Positions 9,165-17,877 of a stretch of DNA of 64,000 bases are shown here, piece after piece. Where the stretch lies: positions 1-64,000 of the forward strand of contig DAIRSP010000001.1 in the NCBI GenBank assembly GCA_036804365.1. Reading direction: 5' to 3'. Each line of letters begins with the position of its first letter. The first letter of the stretch is position 1. Below the pieces are notes generated by a model, which was not told the DNA's origin, did not search any database, and saw nothing but the letters and a program-made list of their open reading frames with translations. Source of the DNA: Neptunomonas sp036804365. GTDB lineage: Bacteria > Pseudomonadota > Gammaproteobacteria > Pseudomonadales > Balneatricaceae. Position numbers and translations under genes: made by a program.

Positions 9165-9458
9165 TCATCGATGTTCAATGTTGAGTTGCTCCGGAAGTTT
9201 GGATGGATATTCAATTTTTACCTGTTTCTTGCGGCCTGTTTCGCCACTTACAATAGCTACGGAAGATTTGGGCACGCCAAATAACTTAGCTAAAAACTTC
9301 GCTAGATACGCATTAGCCTTACCCTCTACAGGCGGCGCAGTAATACGTATTTTAACGCTATTATCATGTAAACCCACAATCTCATCTTTCGATGACTTAG
9401 GCTGAATATAGCATGAGAGTATCAGGCTATTTTCCTGCCATTTATAGTGGGTATCCAT
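9165..9458 (-). CDS. yggU: DUF167 (YggU) family protein
   Basis: A 97-residue member of the DUF167/YggU family with the diagnostic IQPKSSKDEIVGLHD, APPVEGKANAYL and GETGRKKQVKI stretches. Function unknown. It lies directly downstream of yggT, with five bases between them, in the same order as in many gammaproteobacteria, so it is probably co-transcribed with proC-yggT. Confidence 0.9.
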   Translation of the reverse strand: MDTHYKWQENSLILSCYIQPKSSKDEIVGLHDNSVKIRITAPPVEGKANAYLAKFLAKLFGVPKSSVAIVSGETGRKKQVKIEYPSKLPEQLNIEHR

Positions 9459-9463
9459 ATCAA

Positions 9464-10012
9464 TTAGAACACTAATTTCGCAAGCTGAGATTGCACAATC
9501 TGGATGACCAAAAAGATCAAAATAGGTGAAAGATCTAAGCCTCCAAGAGGTGGGATAACCTTTTGCGCCATCTTAAATAAGGGTTCAGTAATCTGACTAA
9601 TGAGTTGGGGGGCGGGATGGTAGCTACCCGGAGCAACCCAGCTAATAATGACCGAACCGATAACTGCCCAAAAATAGATATCTAAGATACTGTTAAGTAT
9701 GCCTGCAACGGAGTAAATGAGCAGTATGGGTAGATTGTTTGGGATGCTGCCGCCATGAAGCGCCACGATCGCCATAATGATAATGAGTTTGACGATCAAA
9801 CCTACCACTAGGGGGGATAGATCCATTCTGCCGGCCTTCGGCAGTATCCGCTGAAAAGGACTTAGCACCGGCTGAGTGACTTTAACAACCGATTGAGAGA
9901 TAGGGTTGTAATAGTCAGCACGGGCTAGTTGCAGCAAAAAACGCAGCAACAATAGAAATACGTAAAGTTCGCCTAACGTTCTGATAATGAGTGTAATTGG
10001 ATCTTGTCCCAT
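9464..10012 (-). CDS. yggT: YggT family membrane protein
   Basis: An integral inner-membrane protein of 182 residues made of two related YGGT halves. Each half has a hydrophobic N-terminal helix, a P-x(2)-P type linker (VTQPVLSPFQRILPKAG in the first, ITEPLFKMAQKVIPPLGG in the second) and an LSP-hydrophobic C-terminal helix (DLSPLVVGLIV and DLSPILIFLVI). Homologues have been tied to osmotic or potassium tolerance, but the mechanism is unknown. It sits between proC and yggU. Confidence 0.92.
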   Translation of the reverse strand: MGQDPITLIIRTLGELYVFLLLLRFLLQLARADYYNPISQSVVKVTQPVLSPFQRILPKAGRMDLSPLVVGLIVKLIIIMAIVALHGGSIPNNLPILLIYSVAGILNSILDIYFWAVIGSVIISWVAPGSYHPAPQLISQITEPLFKMAQKVIPPLGGLDLSPILIFLVIQIVQSQLAKLVF

Positions 10013-10086
10013 AACCGGATGCCGTTCCTAGCCTTAGTTAAAAATGTGAGTATAGAGGCTTTCTGTCTATGAATGAACCGTTTGCG

Positions 10087-10911
10087 CTATTTGCCTAACT
10101 CTTCGGCCATGCTCTCGGATCGCGAAGCGCAAGCTTGCATCGCTTTAGCGACTGTTTTCTCTAATTCATCGCGCTGGAAAGAAAGAATTGCCTGTTCGGT
10201 TGTCCCTTTTGGTGAGGTCACTCGACGGCGTAACTCTGCAGGGTCGACATCGCTCTGCGCCGCCATTTCCGCAGCACCTCGTGCTGTCTGAAGCGTCAGT
10301 TGCGTAGCCACTTCAAGTGATAAGCCTTGCTCTACACCTGCGGCAATCATAGCTTCCATCATCAGGAAGTAATAAGCAGGGCCAGAACCAGATACTGCAG
10401 TAATCGCGTGTAACAGTGACTCGTCATCCACCCAGAGTGCAATCCCGATCGCTGAGAGTATCGATTCAGCTTGTTGCCTCTGGGTCTCGCTAACCTTGTT
10501 ATTGGCAAACAAGCCACTTGCACCGAGTTTAACGAGCGAAGGTGTATTTGGCATACAACGCACTATAGCTTGGTTTCCGCCTAACCACTGATCGATACTT
10601 GCAGAGGAGATGCCTGCTGCAATCGAGACAAAAAGGGTAGGCGAGTTTGCGGCCGTATTCGCCAGCGGGATTAACACCTCTTTAAGCACTTGTGGCTTAA
10701 CGGCCAGCACAACGATATCAGCCGCTTCAACCACTGCGTTGTTATCATTGGTGACATTCAGACCCTGAGCTTTAAGATCGCTTAGACGGGTAATCTCTGG
10801 CTCGCTAGCCCAAATCTGATGAGCGGGATAACCGTTGCTGAGTAGACCACCAATAATAGCGCGTGCCATGTTACCAGCGCCAATGAAGGCTAGGGTTGGA
10901 AATTGATTCAC
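10087..10911 (-). CDS. proC: pyrroline-5-carboxylate reductase
   Basis: Last step of proline synthesis, NAD(P)H-dependent reduction of pyrroline-5-carboxylate. The Rossmann motif FIGAGNMARAIIGGL is at the N-terminus, and the C-terminal dimerisation domain carries AVSGSGPAYYFLMMEA and RRRVTSPKGTTEQAI. I place the start at a GTG at 10911 (NQFPTLAFIGAG), because AGGTG lies seven bases upstream and the family N-terminus is short. An in-frame ATG at 10932 (MKIRCKA...) is the alternative. Confidence 0.94.
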   Translation of the reverse strand: MNQFPTLAFIGAGNMARAIIGGLLSNGYPAHQIWASEPEITRLSDLKAQGLNVTNDNNAVVEAADIVVLAVKPQVLKEVLIPLANTAANSPTLFVSIAAGISSASIDQWLGGNQAIVRCMPNTPSLVKLGASGLFANNKVSETQRQQAESILSAIGIALWVDDESLLHAITAVSGSGPAYYFLMMEAMIAAGVEQGLSLEVATQLTLQTARGAAEMAAQSDVDPAELRRRVTSPKGTTEQAILSFQRDELEKTVAKAMQACASRSESMAEELGK

Positions 10912-10940
10912 TGCTTTACACCTTATTTTCAAAAAGAGAG

Positions 10941-11636
10941 CTATGCACTTGGGTAAACTCGAGGGCCAAAAAGTGCTGTTCCAATGCGCACAATAGTAGC
11001 ACCTTCTTCAATCGCTATCTCCATATCCCCCGACATACCCATCGACAAAGTATCGAGCTCAGGATGTTGTAATTGGAGACGTTGAAAAAGTTGGTTCATC
11101 GCTTGGAAAGCCTGATGCTGCTCATCTAGATCGTCTGTCGCTTTCGGAATTGCCATGAGGCCTCTAACTTTAATGTTATCAAGTTGCGACATCTGGTTAA
11201 GCAGCTCTTCAGCTTCATTAGGCGAACATCCCGCCTTAGTTAACTCATTGCTAATATTAACTTGTAAGCAGATATTGAGCGGCGCAAGATTGGCTGGTCT
11301 TTGCGCGGATAGGCGCTGCGCTATTTTGTATCTATCAACGCTGTGTACCCAATCAAAGTGTTCAGCAATTTGGCGGGTTTTGTTCGATTGAATAGGTCCG
11401 ATAAAATGCCATGTGATATCCAACTGGGCCAGCGCCTGTTGTTTGTCGAGGGCTTCTTGAAGGTAGTTTTCACCGAAGTGGCGTTGCCCTAAGGTAAATA
11501 AAGTTTCAATCTCACCGGCTTGGCGGGTTTTGCTTACCGCCAAGAGTTGGACCTCTTGAGGGTGCCGGTGAGCCTGAATGGTCGCTTGTTCAATCTGTTG
11601 GCAAACAAGTGAGTAGTTCTCTGCTATGCTAGACAT
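10941..11636 (-). CDS. yggS: YggS family PLP-binding protein
   Basis: A PLP homeostasis protein of the alanine-racemase-like TIM-barrel fold, 231 residues. The PLP lysine is in LLAVSKTR, followed by FGENYLQEAL, WHFIGPIQSNKTR, and the phosphate-binding SMGMSGDMEIAIEEGATIVRIG region. It is monomeric and has no racemase C-terminal domain. It is divergent from pilT, the same arrangement as in Pseudomonas (yggS next to pilT). Confidence 0.95.
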   Translation of the reverse strand: MSSIAENYSLVCQQIEQATIQAHRHPQEVQLLAVSKTRQAGEIETLFTLGQRHFGENYLQEALDKQQALAQLDITWHFIGPIQSNKTRQIAEHFDWVHSVDRYKIAQRLSAQRPANLAPLNICLQVNISNELTKAGCSPNEAEELLNQMSQLDNIKVRGLMAIPKATDDLDEQHQAFQAMNQLFQRLQLQHPELDTLSMGMSGDMEIAIEEGATIVRIGTALFGPRVYPSA

Positions 11637-11722
11637 ATGAATATTGATACTTCTTCAGTTTAGATGCATTCTGCTATTCTGAAGGATCTGGTGAATTTAA
11701 GTAAGCCCTGAGTTGAATCATT

Positions 11723-12757
11723 ATGGATATTACCGAACTACTCTCTTTTACCGTTCAGCAAGGCGCTTCTGACTTGCACATAACCGCTGGAATGCCACCG
11801 ATGATTCGAGTCGATGGTGATATCCGACGTATAAAGCTTCCTGCACTTGAGCATAAACAGGTGCATACCCTCATTTATGACATCATGAACGATAAAATCC
11901 GTAAAGAGTATGAAGATACTATGGAAGCGGATTTTTCGTTTGAAGTGCCTGGTTTAGCTCGTTTTCGTGTGAATGCTTTTAACCAAAACCGCGGTGCTGC
12001 AGCCGTGTTCCGTACTATCCCAAGTAAAGTGTTGAGTATGGAAGCCTTAGGAATGGGTAAGGTGTTTCAAGATCTGTCCTTACAAGCGCGTGGTTTAGTG
12101 TTGGTTACAGGTCCGACAGGTTCCGGTAAAAGTACCACCTTAGCTGCGATGGTTGATTATGTGAATGATACTCGCTCGGATCATATTTTAACGATTGAAG
12201 ACCCTATCGAGTTTGTTCACGAAAGTAAAAAATGTTTGATTAACCAGCGTGAAGTGCATCGCGATACACAGAGCTTTGCTAACGCATTGCGCTCAGCATT
12301 GCGTGAAGACCCCGATGTTATCCTGGTCGGTGAGATGCGTGACCTTGAAACGATTCGTTTAGCGCTTACGGCGGCAGAAACGGGGCATTTAGTCTTTGGT
12401 ACTTTGCATACAACCTCCGCAGCGAAGACTATTGACCGTGTTATCGATGTTTTCCCCGCGGCTGAGAAAGATATGGTTCGCTCGATGCTATCTGAATCAC
12501 TGCAAGGGGTTATCTCTCAAACACTGTTGAAGAAGATCAATGGTGGGCGAGTGGCTGCACATGAGATTATGATAGGTACCCCCGCGATCCGTAACTTGAT
12601 TCGCGAAGATAAAGTGGCGCAGATGTACTCAGCTATTCAAACAGGAGCGTCCTTCGGTATGAAAACGCTAGATCAGTCGTTGACTGAATTAGTTCAAAAG
12701 GGATTGATTTCGCGTGAATCTGCACGCCAGAAGGCAAAAAATCCGCAAGGTTTTTAA
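11723..12757 (+). CDS. pilT: type IV pilus retraction ATPase PilT
   Basis: A 344-residue hexameric AAA-like motor at the inner-membrane base of type IV pili; it drives retraction and twitching. N-terminal PAS-like domain with QGASDLHITAG, Walker A GPTGSGKSTTLA, Asp box ILTIEDPIEFVH, Walker B VILVGEMRDLETI, His box TGHLVFGTLHTTSAAKTIDR, and the PilT C-terminal AIRNLIREDK (AIRNLIRE) motif needed for retraction. pilU follows on the same strand after 32 bases. Confidence 0.97.
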   Translation: MDITELLSFTVQQGASDLHITAGMPPMIRVDGDIRRIKLPALEHKQVHTLIYDIMNDKIRKEYEDTMEADFSFEVPGLARFRVNAFNQNRGAAAVFRTIPSKVLSMEALGMGKVFQDLSLQARGLVLVTGPTGSGKSTTLAAMVDYVNDTRSDHILTIEDPIEFVHESKKCLINQREVHRDTQSFANALRSALREDPDVILVGEMRDLETIRLALTAAETGHLVFGTLHTTSAAKTIDRVIDVFPAAEKDMVRSMLSESLQGVISQTLLKKINGGRVAAHEIMIGTPAIRNLIREDKVAQMYSAIQTGASFGMKTLDQSLTELVQKGLISRESARQKAKNPQGF

Positions 12758-12789
12758 GCGGTCCACGTTAGTATCTGAGGAGATTTAGA

Positions 12790-13956
12790 GTGGAGTTTAC
12801 ACAGTTATTGAAGGTTATGATTGAGCGCGGTGCTTCCGATCTGTTTATTTCTGCGGGTGCGCGTCCAAGCATCAAAGTTGATGGCACGCTTAAGCCTTTA
12901 ACTAAGGATCCATTAAAGCCTTCACAAGCTCGCTCTCTGGTTTACTCCACGATGAACGATAAGCAGATTGCCGAGTATGAGGGAACTCATGAATGTAACT
13001 TTGCAATCAGTGCGCCTGGCTTAGGACGATTTCGTGTCAGTGCCTATGTACAGCGTAATTCGCCGGGAATGGTTTTACGTCGAATCAATACCACGATCCC
13101 GACCTTTGAAGAGCTTAATCTACCGCCGGTCATGAAAGATTTATCCATGACAAAGCGGGGCTTGATTCTGTTCGTAGGGGGTACATCGACCGGTAAGTCG
13201 ACCTCTTTGGCATCAATGATTGATTATCGTAATCGTCATAGCCGTGGCCATATCATCACCATTGAAGATCCTATTGAATATATTCATGAGCATAAAGAAA
13301 GCATTGTGACTCAGCGTGAAGTGGGTATCGATACCGACTCATTTGAAGTTGCCTTAAGAAATACGCTTCGTCAGGCTCCGGATGTGATTCTGATGGGTGA
13401 AATTCGTACTCAAGAACTTATGAAGTATGGGCTAGCGTTTGCGGAGACAGGGCATTTATGTATGGCGACTCTGCACGCGAACAATGCGAACCAAGCACTG
13501 GATCGCATTGTCAGTTTCTTCCCGCCAGAGCATCATGATCAACTTTGGATGGAATTGTCGCTTAACTTAAAAGCGATAGTGGCTCAGCAGTTGTTGCCGA
13601 CTAAGGATGGCAAAGGTCGTCGTGCTGCGATCGAGGTGATGATCTGTACACCACTGATACAGGATATGATCCGCAAAGGTGAAGTCTATGCTATTAAAGA
13701 TGTCATGAAAAAATCGACAAACTTGGGCATGCAGACGTTCGACCAAGCTCTCTTTGAGTTGTACAAAGAAGGCACCATTAATTACGACACCGCATTGGCT
13801 CATGCTGATTCTGCCAACGATCTACGCCTAATGATAAAACTCAGTGCAGAAACCAACCCTGAGTTGACGATGCATGAATCGACAGACTCTTTGTTCTTGC
13901 AAGAGGATGATGACTTTATCAACGTTTCAGGTGAGACCGATATCAAAAGTATGTAA
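12790..13956 (+). CDS. pilU: PilT-dependent retraction ATPase PilU
   Basis: A PilT paralogue of 388 residues. It has Walker A GGTSTGKSTSLASM, IITIEDPIEYIHEH, Walker B VILMGEIRTQELM and the His box TGHLCMATLHANNANQALDR. In other species PilU aids retraction in a PilT-dependent manner. The start is a GTG at 12790, with GAGGAG seven bases upstream. The C-terminus extends as an acidic tail (QEDDDFINVSGETD) absent from PilT, typical for PilU. A bidirectional terminator follows. Confidence 0.96.
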   Translation: MEFTQLLKVMIERGASDLFISAGARPSIKVDGTLKPLTKDPLKPSQARSLVYSTMNDKQIAEYEGTHECNFAISAPGLGRFRVSAYVQRNSPGMVLRRINTTIPTFEELNLPPVMKDLSMTKRGLILFVGGTSTGKSTSLASMIDYRNRHSRGHIITIEDPIEYIHEHKESIVTQREVGIDTDSFEVALRNTLRQAPDVILMGEIRTQELMKYGLAFAETGHLCMATLHANNANQALDRIVSFFPPEHHDQLWMELSLNLKAIVAQQLLPTKDGKGRRAAIEVMICTPLIQDMIRKGEVYAIKDVMKKSTNLGMQTFDQALFELYKEGTINYDTALAHADSANDLRLMIKLSAETNPELTMHESTDSLFLQEDDDFINVSGETDIKSM

Positions 13957-13978
13957 GCGTGTAGGTAGGAGTGAAACA

Positions 13979-14004
13979 AACCGCAGCTTAAGCTGCGGTT
14001 TTTT
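13979..14004. terminator. bidirectional terminator between pilU and pyrC'
   Basis: Perfect 9-bp stem AACCGCAGC / GCTGCGGTT around a TTAA loop, followed by a T run on the plus strand and a T-rich stretch on the minus strand. It ends both converging units. The TTAA loop contains the stop codon of pyrC' (13988-13990), so one arm encodes the last residues of that protein. Confidence 0.88.
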
Positions 14005-15274
14005 GTGCCTGATAAACAATGCGTCCATCGACGAGTGTGTAGGTCACTTTTCCTTTCAATGGGAAGTTCATAAACGGGCTGTTTTTACCAGCAGAAACGC
14101 AGTTGTCTGGTGTTAGAGTCCACTCCGTTTCTAAGTCAAAGATACAGATGTCAGCTTTACTGCCAACGCTTAATGTTCCCGTATCTAGCCCTAGGATAGC
14201 GGCGGGCGATGCTGTCAGCTTCTCAATCAACTGAGGCAGAGAAAGAATCTCTTGCTCAACCAGTTTGAGTGCAAGCGGAAGTAAGGTTTCAAGACCAGAT
14301 ATTCCCGGTTCTGTTGCCGGGAAAGGCGCTTGTTTAGCCGCAGGATCGTGTGGTTGGTGATCAGAACAGATCGCTTGTATGCCGTCTGTCACTAAACCAT
14401 GGCGTAAACCGGCGCGATCAAGTTGGCTACGCAAGGGCGGTATCACATGGAATAAGCTATTAAAGCCATTGACGTTTTCATCTGTTAAAAATAGGTGATG
14501 AATAGCGACATCGGCAGTGACGGCCAATCCGCGTTTACGTGCATCCATGATCATCCGAACAGAGCGTTCGCAGGAAAGTTGGCCAAAGTGCGCTCTCACG
14601 CCAGTTTGCTCAATTAATAGTAGGCATCGAGCAACTTCAACTGTTTCTGCAGATTCAGGGATGCCCGTGAGTCCAAGGCGTGTCGCCGTTGTGTCATCAT
14701 GGACACAGCCTTTGCCTGTTAAGCTCGCATCCTGTGCTTGAAAGTACACCAAAAAGTCGTGAGTTTTCGCATATTCTAAGCAGCGCAGAAGCACTAACGC
14801 ACTCTCAATACTATGACGAGCATTGCTGAAGGCAACGCAGCCCGAGCTATGTAACGCGTGCAGGGGGGCGAGTTGCTCACCCTGAAGGCCTCGTGTCAGT
14901 GCTCCAAGCGGTAAGACCTTTGCAAGCCCTGTTGCTTCCGCACGATCGATAATGAGCTCAGCAACCGCGGGTGTATCGACGACCGGGTTTGTCGTTGGCG
15001 GTGTGATCAGGGTGGTAATCCCACCGGCAACCGCTGCAGCTGTTTCGCTTGCAATACTTCCTTTCTGCGTATAACCCGGCTCGCGCAGATGCGCACAAAG
15101 ATCGATAATGCCAGGTATGACGATTTGACCGGATACATCTAAGGTTTCAAATGATGAAAGGTCGGCTGGCGCTTGGTCGATTGCGACAATTACACCGTCG
15201 TTCACGTAAAGATCACAGACTTTATCAATCTGGTTTTTAGGATCTAGGATGCGTCCGTTTTGAATTTTCAGCAT
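13988..15274 (-). CDS. non-catalytic dihydroorotase-like subunit PyrC'
   Basis: A type I dihydroorotase homologue of 428 residues (GTG-ATG tandem start; I use the ATG at 15274 that shares one base with the pyrB stop). The barrel is intact, but the active site is degenerate. The metal motif DxHxHLREPG reads DLCAHLREPG (first His is Cys60), the usual SDDG segment carrying a bridging Asp reads FSNARHS, and the His of the HCED segment is replaced (YFQAQD). HHL at about 259-261 and SDHQPH (Asp305) remain. In Pseudomonas the equivalent protein is inactive but required for assembly and activity of PyrB. A functional pyrC must be elsewhere. Confidence 0.9.
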   Translation of the reverse strand: MLKIQNGRILDPKNQIDKVCDLYVNDGVIVAIDQAPADLSSFETLDVSGQIVIPGIIDLCAHLREPGYTQKGSIASETAAAVAGGITTLITPPTTNPVVDTPAVAELIIDRAEATGLAKVLPLGALTRGLQGEQLAPLHALHSSGCVAFSNARHSIESALVLLRCLEYAKTHDFLVYFQAQDASLTGKGCVHDDTTATRLGLTGIPESAETVEVARCLLLIEQTGVRAHFGQLSCERSVRMIMDARKRGLAVTADVAIHHLFLTDENVNGFNSLFHVIPPLRSQLDRAGLRHGLVTDGIQAICSDHQPHDPAAKQAPFPATEPGISGLETLLPLALKLVEQEILSLPQLIEKLTASPAAILGLDTGTLSVGSKADICIFDLETEWTLTPDNCVSAGKNSPFMNFPLKGKVTYTLVDGRIVYQAQKTAA

Positions 15275-16278
15275 CACGCTAGTGTCTCCGCCTTAAGTTT
15301 TTTTTCCGTAGTTTGACCGCTCATCGACATGGACATGACTGCCATGCGTACTGCAATTCCGTTAGTCACCTGATTTAGAATCAAAGAGCGGGAGCCATCG
15401 GCAACAGCGGATTCTATCTCAACGCCCCGATTGATTGGGCCAGGGTGCATGACAACTGCATCAGGTTTAGCGTGCTTGAGTTTCTCGTTGGTCAAACCGT
15501 AGAGCTTATAGAACTCAGATTCGCTAGGTAATAGGGCACTTTGCATACGCTCTTTTTGTAAGCGCAACATAATGACGACGTCCGCATCTTTGAGTCCGGC
15601 AGCCATATCGGTATAGACTTTGACACCGAGCATTTCGATATGGCGAGGTAGTAAAGTAATTGGCGCAATCAGTCGTATCTCAGCGACACCTAGTGTACGC
15701 ATGGCATGAATTTGAGAGCGTGCAACACGCGAATGTAGAATGTCCCCAACAATTGCAATCACAAGCGGTGAAAATTCGCCTTTATGACGTCGGATAGTGA
15801 GCATATCTAACATCGCTTGGGTCGGATGTGCATGTCGCCCATCGCCTGCATTGATAACGGCGACATCAGGTGTCACATGTTCAGCAATAAAGTGAGCAGC
15901 ACCGCTGTCAGAGTGGCGCACAACAAACATATCTGAGTGCATGGCTTCCAATGTTTGCAGGGTGTCTTTCAGCGTTTCACCTTTCGATGTTGAAGAGGTG
16001 CTGATATTCAGGTTCAACACATCTGCAGATAAGCGTTTGGCCGCTAGCTCGAAAGTACTCAGGGTTCGGGTGCTGGCTTCAAAAAACAGGTTTACGACGG
16101 TTTGGCCTCGCAATAAAGGCACTTTTTTAACCTGCTGTGCACTCATATCTACAAAAGAGTCTGCCGTATCCAGAATTTCAGTGAGAATCTCTTTGGATAG
16201 CCCCTCTGTGGTAATGAAATGCTTTAGTTGACCTTCGCTGTTTAGCTGTATGCTGTATGGGTCTATGGTTTCAAACAT
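15274..16278 (-). CDS. pyrB: aspartate carbamoyltransferase catalytic chain
   Basis: Condenses carbamoyl phosphate and aspartate in pyrimidine synthesis. It has 334 residues, like pseudomonad PyrB, with a short N-terminal extension before the enteric start. The carbamoyl-phosphate loop is FFEASTRTLSTFELAAKRL, followed by HPTQAMLDMLTI and the C-terminal HPGPINRGVEIES. No regulatory PyrI gene is nearby; with PyrC' it should form the class A PyrB6-PyrC'6 type complex (inference from pseudomonads). Confidence 0.96.
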   Translation of the reverse strand: MFETIDPYSIQLNSEGQLKHFITTEGLSKEILTEILDTADSFVDMSAQQVKKVPLLRGQTVVNLFFEASTRTLSTFELAAKRLSADVLNLNISTSSTSKGETLKDTLQTLEAMHSDMFVVRHSDSGAAHFIAEHVTPDVAVINAGDGRHAHPTQAMLDMLTIRRHKGEFSPLVIAIVGDILHSRVARSQIHAMRTLGVAEIRLIAPITLLPRHIEMLGVKVYTDMAAGLKDADVVIMLRLQKERMQSALLPSESEFYKLYGLTNEKLKHAKPDAVVMHPGPINRGVEIESAVADGSRSLILNQVTNGIAVRMAVMSMSMSGQTTEKKLKAETLA

Positions 16279-16297
16279 AATGTGCTCCAGCTTCCGG

Positions 16298-16807
16298 TTA
16301 ATCTTTCTGGCGAATGTCGAGTAGTAGGGGATCAGGACCTAGCAGCTTAACCTGTTGATTACTGCCTAAGGTTAAAACGCCTCCGCAAATATCCGCCTGA
16401 ATAGGGAGTTCTCTGCGTTGTAAATCAAGTAGGGTCACCAGCGTAACCGAGGCTGGACGGCCATAATCAAATAACTCATTTAATGCCGCCCTAATGGTTC
16501 GGCCAGACATAATCACGTCATCGACTAAAATGATGTGGCGACCTTCAGTTGGGCTGGCGAGTTGTGAAGCCTGTACTTTGGGGTTAAGTCCTATCTGTGA
16601 AAAATCATCTCGGTAGAATGAGATGTCCAGTGTGCTGATAGGGCTATCCAGCTCGAGTGCTGTATGCAGTCTTTCGGCAATCCATACACCGCCCGTTCTA
16701 ATACCTATAATAAGCGGGTCGTCCAACTGTTTTTGGGTAATGTATTGCTTGAGTTCTTCCGTGAGCTTGCTGATGAGCTCATTTACATTAAGGTTGCCCG
16801 ATACCAT
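16298..16807 (-). CDS. pyrR: PyrR bifunctional regulator / uracil phosphoribosyltransferase
   Basis: A 169-residue type I phosphoribosyltransferase. The PRPP loop is ILVDDVIMSGRTIRAAL and the RTGGVWIAERL loop is near residue 37. The start at 16807 follows GGAGG with six intervening bases and overlaps the ruvX end by 20 bases; the 20-residue longer frame from 16867 is rejected. In Gram-negatives PyrR may affect the operon, but I see no attenuator between pyrR and pyrB (19-base gap). Confidence 0.93.
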   Translation of the reverse strand: MVSGNLNVNELISKLTEELKQYITQKQLDDPLIIGIRTGGVWIAERLHTALELDSPISTLDISFYRDDFSQIGLNPKVQASQLASPTEGRHIILVDDVIMSGRTIRAALNELFDYGRPASVTLVTLLDLQRRELPIQADICGGVLTLGSNQQVKLLGPDPLLLDIRQKD

Positions 16808-17264
16808 AAAGGTCCTCCAATCGGGTGTGACTTGGAATCCGTGTGGTGCTTTCAAACCAGCACTCAAGGATGATCTGTGCGGCGATACCGTCTACCGACT
16901 CTTTGCGAAAATTATGACTACCGCCCCGTTCAAAATGAATCTCTTTAGCCTCTGCAGTTGAGAGTCTTTCATCGGCTAAAAAACATGGCAGTTTGTATCT
17001 ATCTTGGATGCGGTTAGCAAAGCGTCTTGCCCTACGGGACATCTCGCTAATAGAGCCGTCCATGTTCAAAGGGATGCCGACGACTAACTGTTGTGGCTGC
17101 CACTCTTTAATTAGATTATCGAGTGAATCCCAATCAGGTGTACCGTCGGTTGCGAATAAAGGGGGAAGTGCGCGTGTTGTACCTGTCAGAGACTGGCCGG
17201 TAGCAACACCCATTCTGCGTGTGCCGAAATCAAATGCCAGCACTTGTATACTGGTATTAGTCAT
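16788..17264 (-). CDS. ruvX: RuvX/YqgF family RNase H-fold protein
   Basis: A 158-residue RNase H-like protein (also called YqgF), implicated in pre-16S rRNA 5' end processing and proposed as a Holliday-junction resolvase. The signature AFDFGTRRMGVATGQ is at the N-terminus, then VVGIPLNMDGS, and the acidic LADERLST. It sits between yqgE and pyrR as in Pseudomonas. Confidence 0.94.
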   Translation of the reverse strand: MTNTSIQVLAFDFGTRRMGVATGQSLTGTTRALPPLFATDGTPDWDSLDNLIKEWQPQQLVVGIPLNMDGSISEMSRRARRFANRIQDRYKLPCFLADERLSTAEAKEIHFERGGSHNFRKESVDGIAAQIILECWFESTTRIPSHTRLEDLYGIGQP

Positions 17265-17276
17265 TACATTGTCTGT

Positions 17277-17840
17277 TCATGCATGTCCGCTATGAGCTGT
17301 AAGAAGATTAAGATTAATCCCTAGCAAGGCTGCCGCTGCTTGCATTCGTTCAGAGGCAGGCATGTTGAACATTATATCTGAATTTGCAGGACAGCTTAAC
17401 CAGACATTGTCACTTATTTCTTGCTCAAGTTGTCCCGGTCCCCATCCTGCATGCCCGAGTGCAACTAATACCTCGCCTGACTGTGCTTGAGCGAGCGCTT
17501 CAAGAATATCTAGGGACGTTGTGAGGTAGATATCATCCGTAATGGGGTGTGTGGCAAGCCAAGGGTTGCCCAAAAAAGATCGATGAAGGACAAAGCCACG
17601 ATCTGGTTGAACTGGACCACCTTCGTATACTTTGATCTCAGAATGACCTGCGGGGGGTATATTTAGATGTTGCAACAAGTCATTTAAATTGAAGGCTAAT
17701 GGCCGATTAATAATTAACCCCATTGCGCCATATTCGCTGTGATCACAAATGTAAATGATGGTCTGGGCAAAGGTATCATCATCTAAATGAGGCATGGAAA
17801 TCAAAAAGTGATCACGTAAACAGGTCTGGAAGTTAGACAT
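17277..17840 (-). CDS. yqgE: YqgE/AlgH family protein
   Basis: A 187-residue UPF0301 protein. It carries the family patterns HFLISMPHLDDDTFAQTII, GAMGLIINRPL, YEGGPVQPDRGFVLH and ALGHAGWGPGQLEQEI. In Pseudomonas AlgH affects alginate production, but the biochemical role is unknown. It lies 12 bases upstream of ruvX, the standard order. Confidence 0.93.
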   Translation of the reverse strand: MSNFQTCLRDHFLISMPHLDDDTFAQTIIYICDHSEYGAMGLIINRPLAFNLNDLLQHLNIPPAGHSEIKVYEGGPVQPDRGFVLHRSFLGNPWLATHPITDDIYLTTSLDILEALAQAQSGEVLVALGHAGWGPGQLEQEISDNVWLSCPANSDIMFNMPASERMQAAAALLGINLNLLTAHSGHA

Positions 17841-17877
17841 CTTAAAACCACTTATCTACTAAAACGATAATTAAGTT

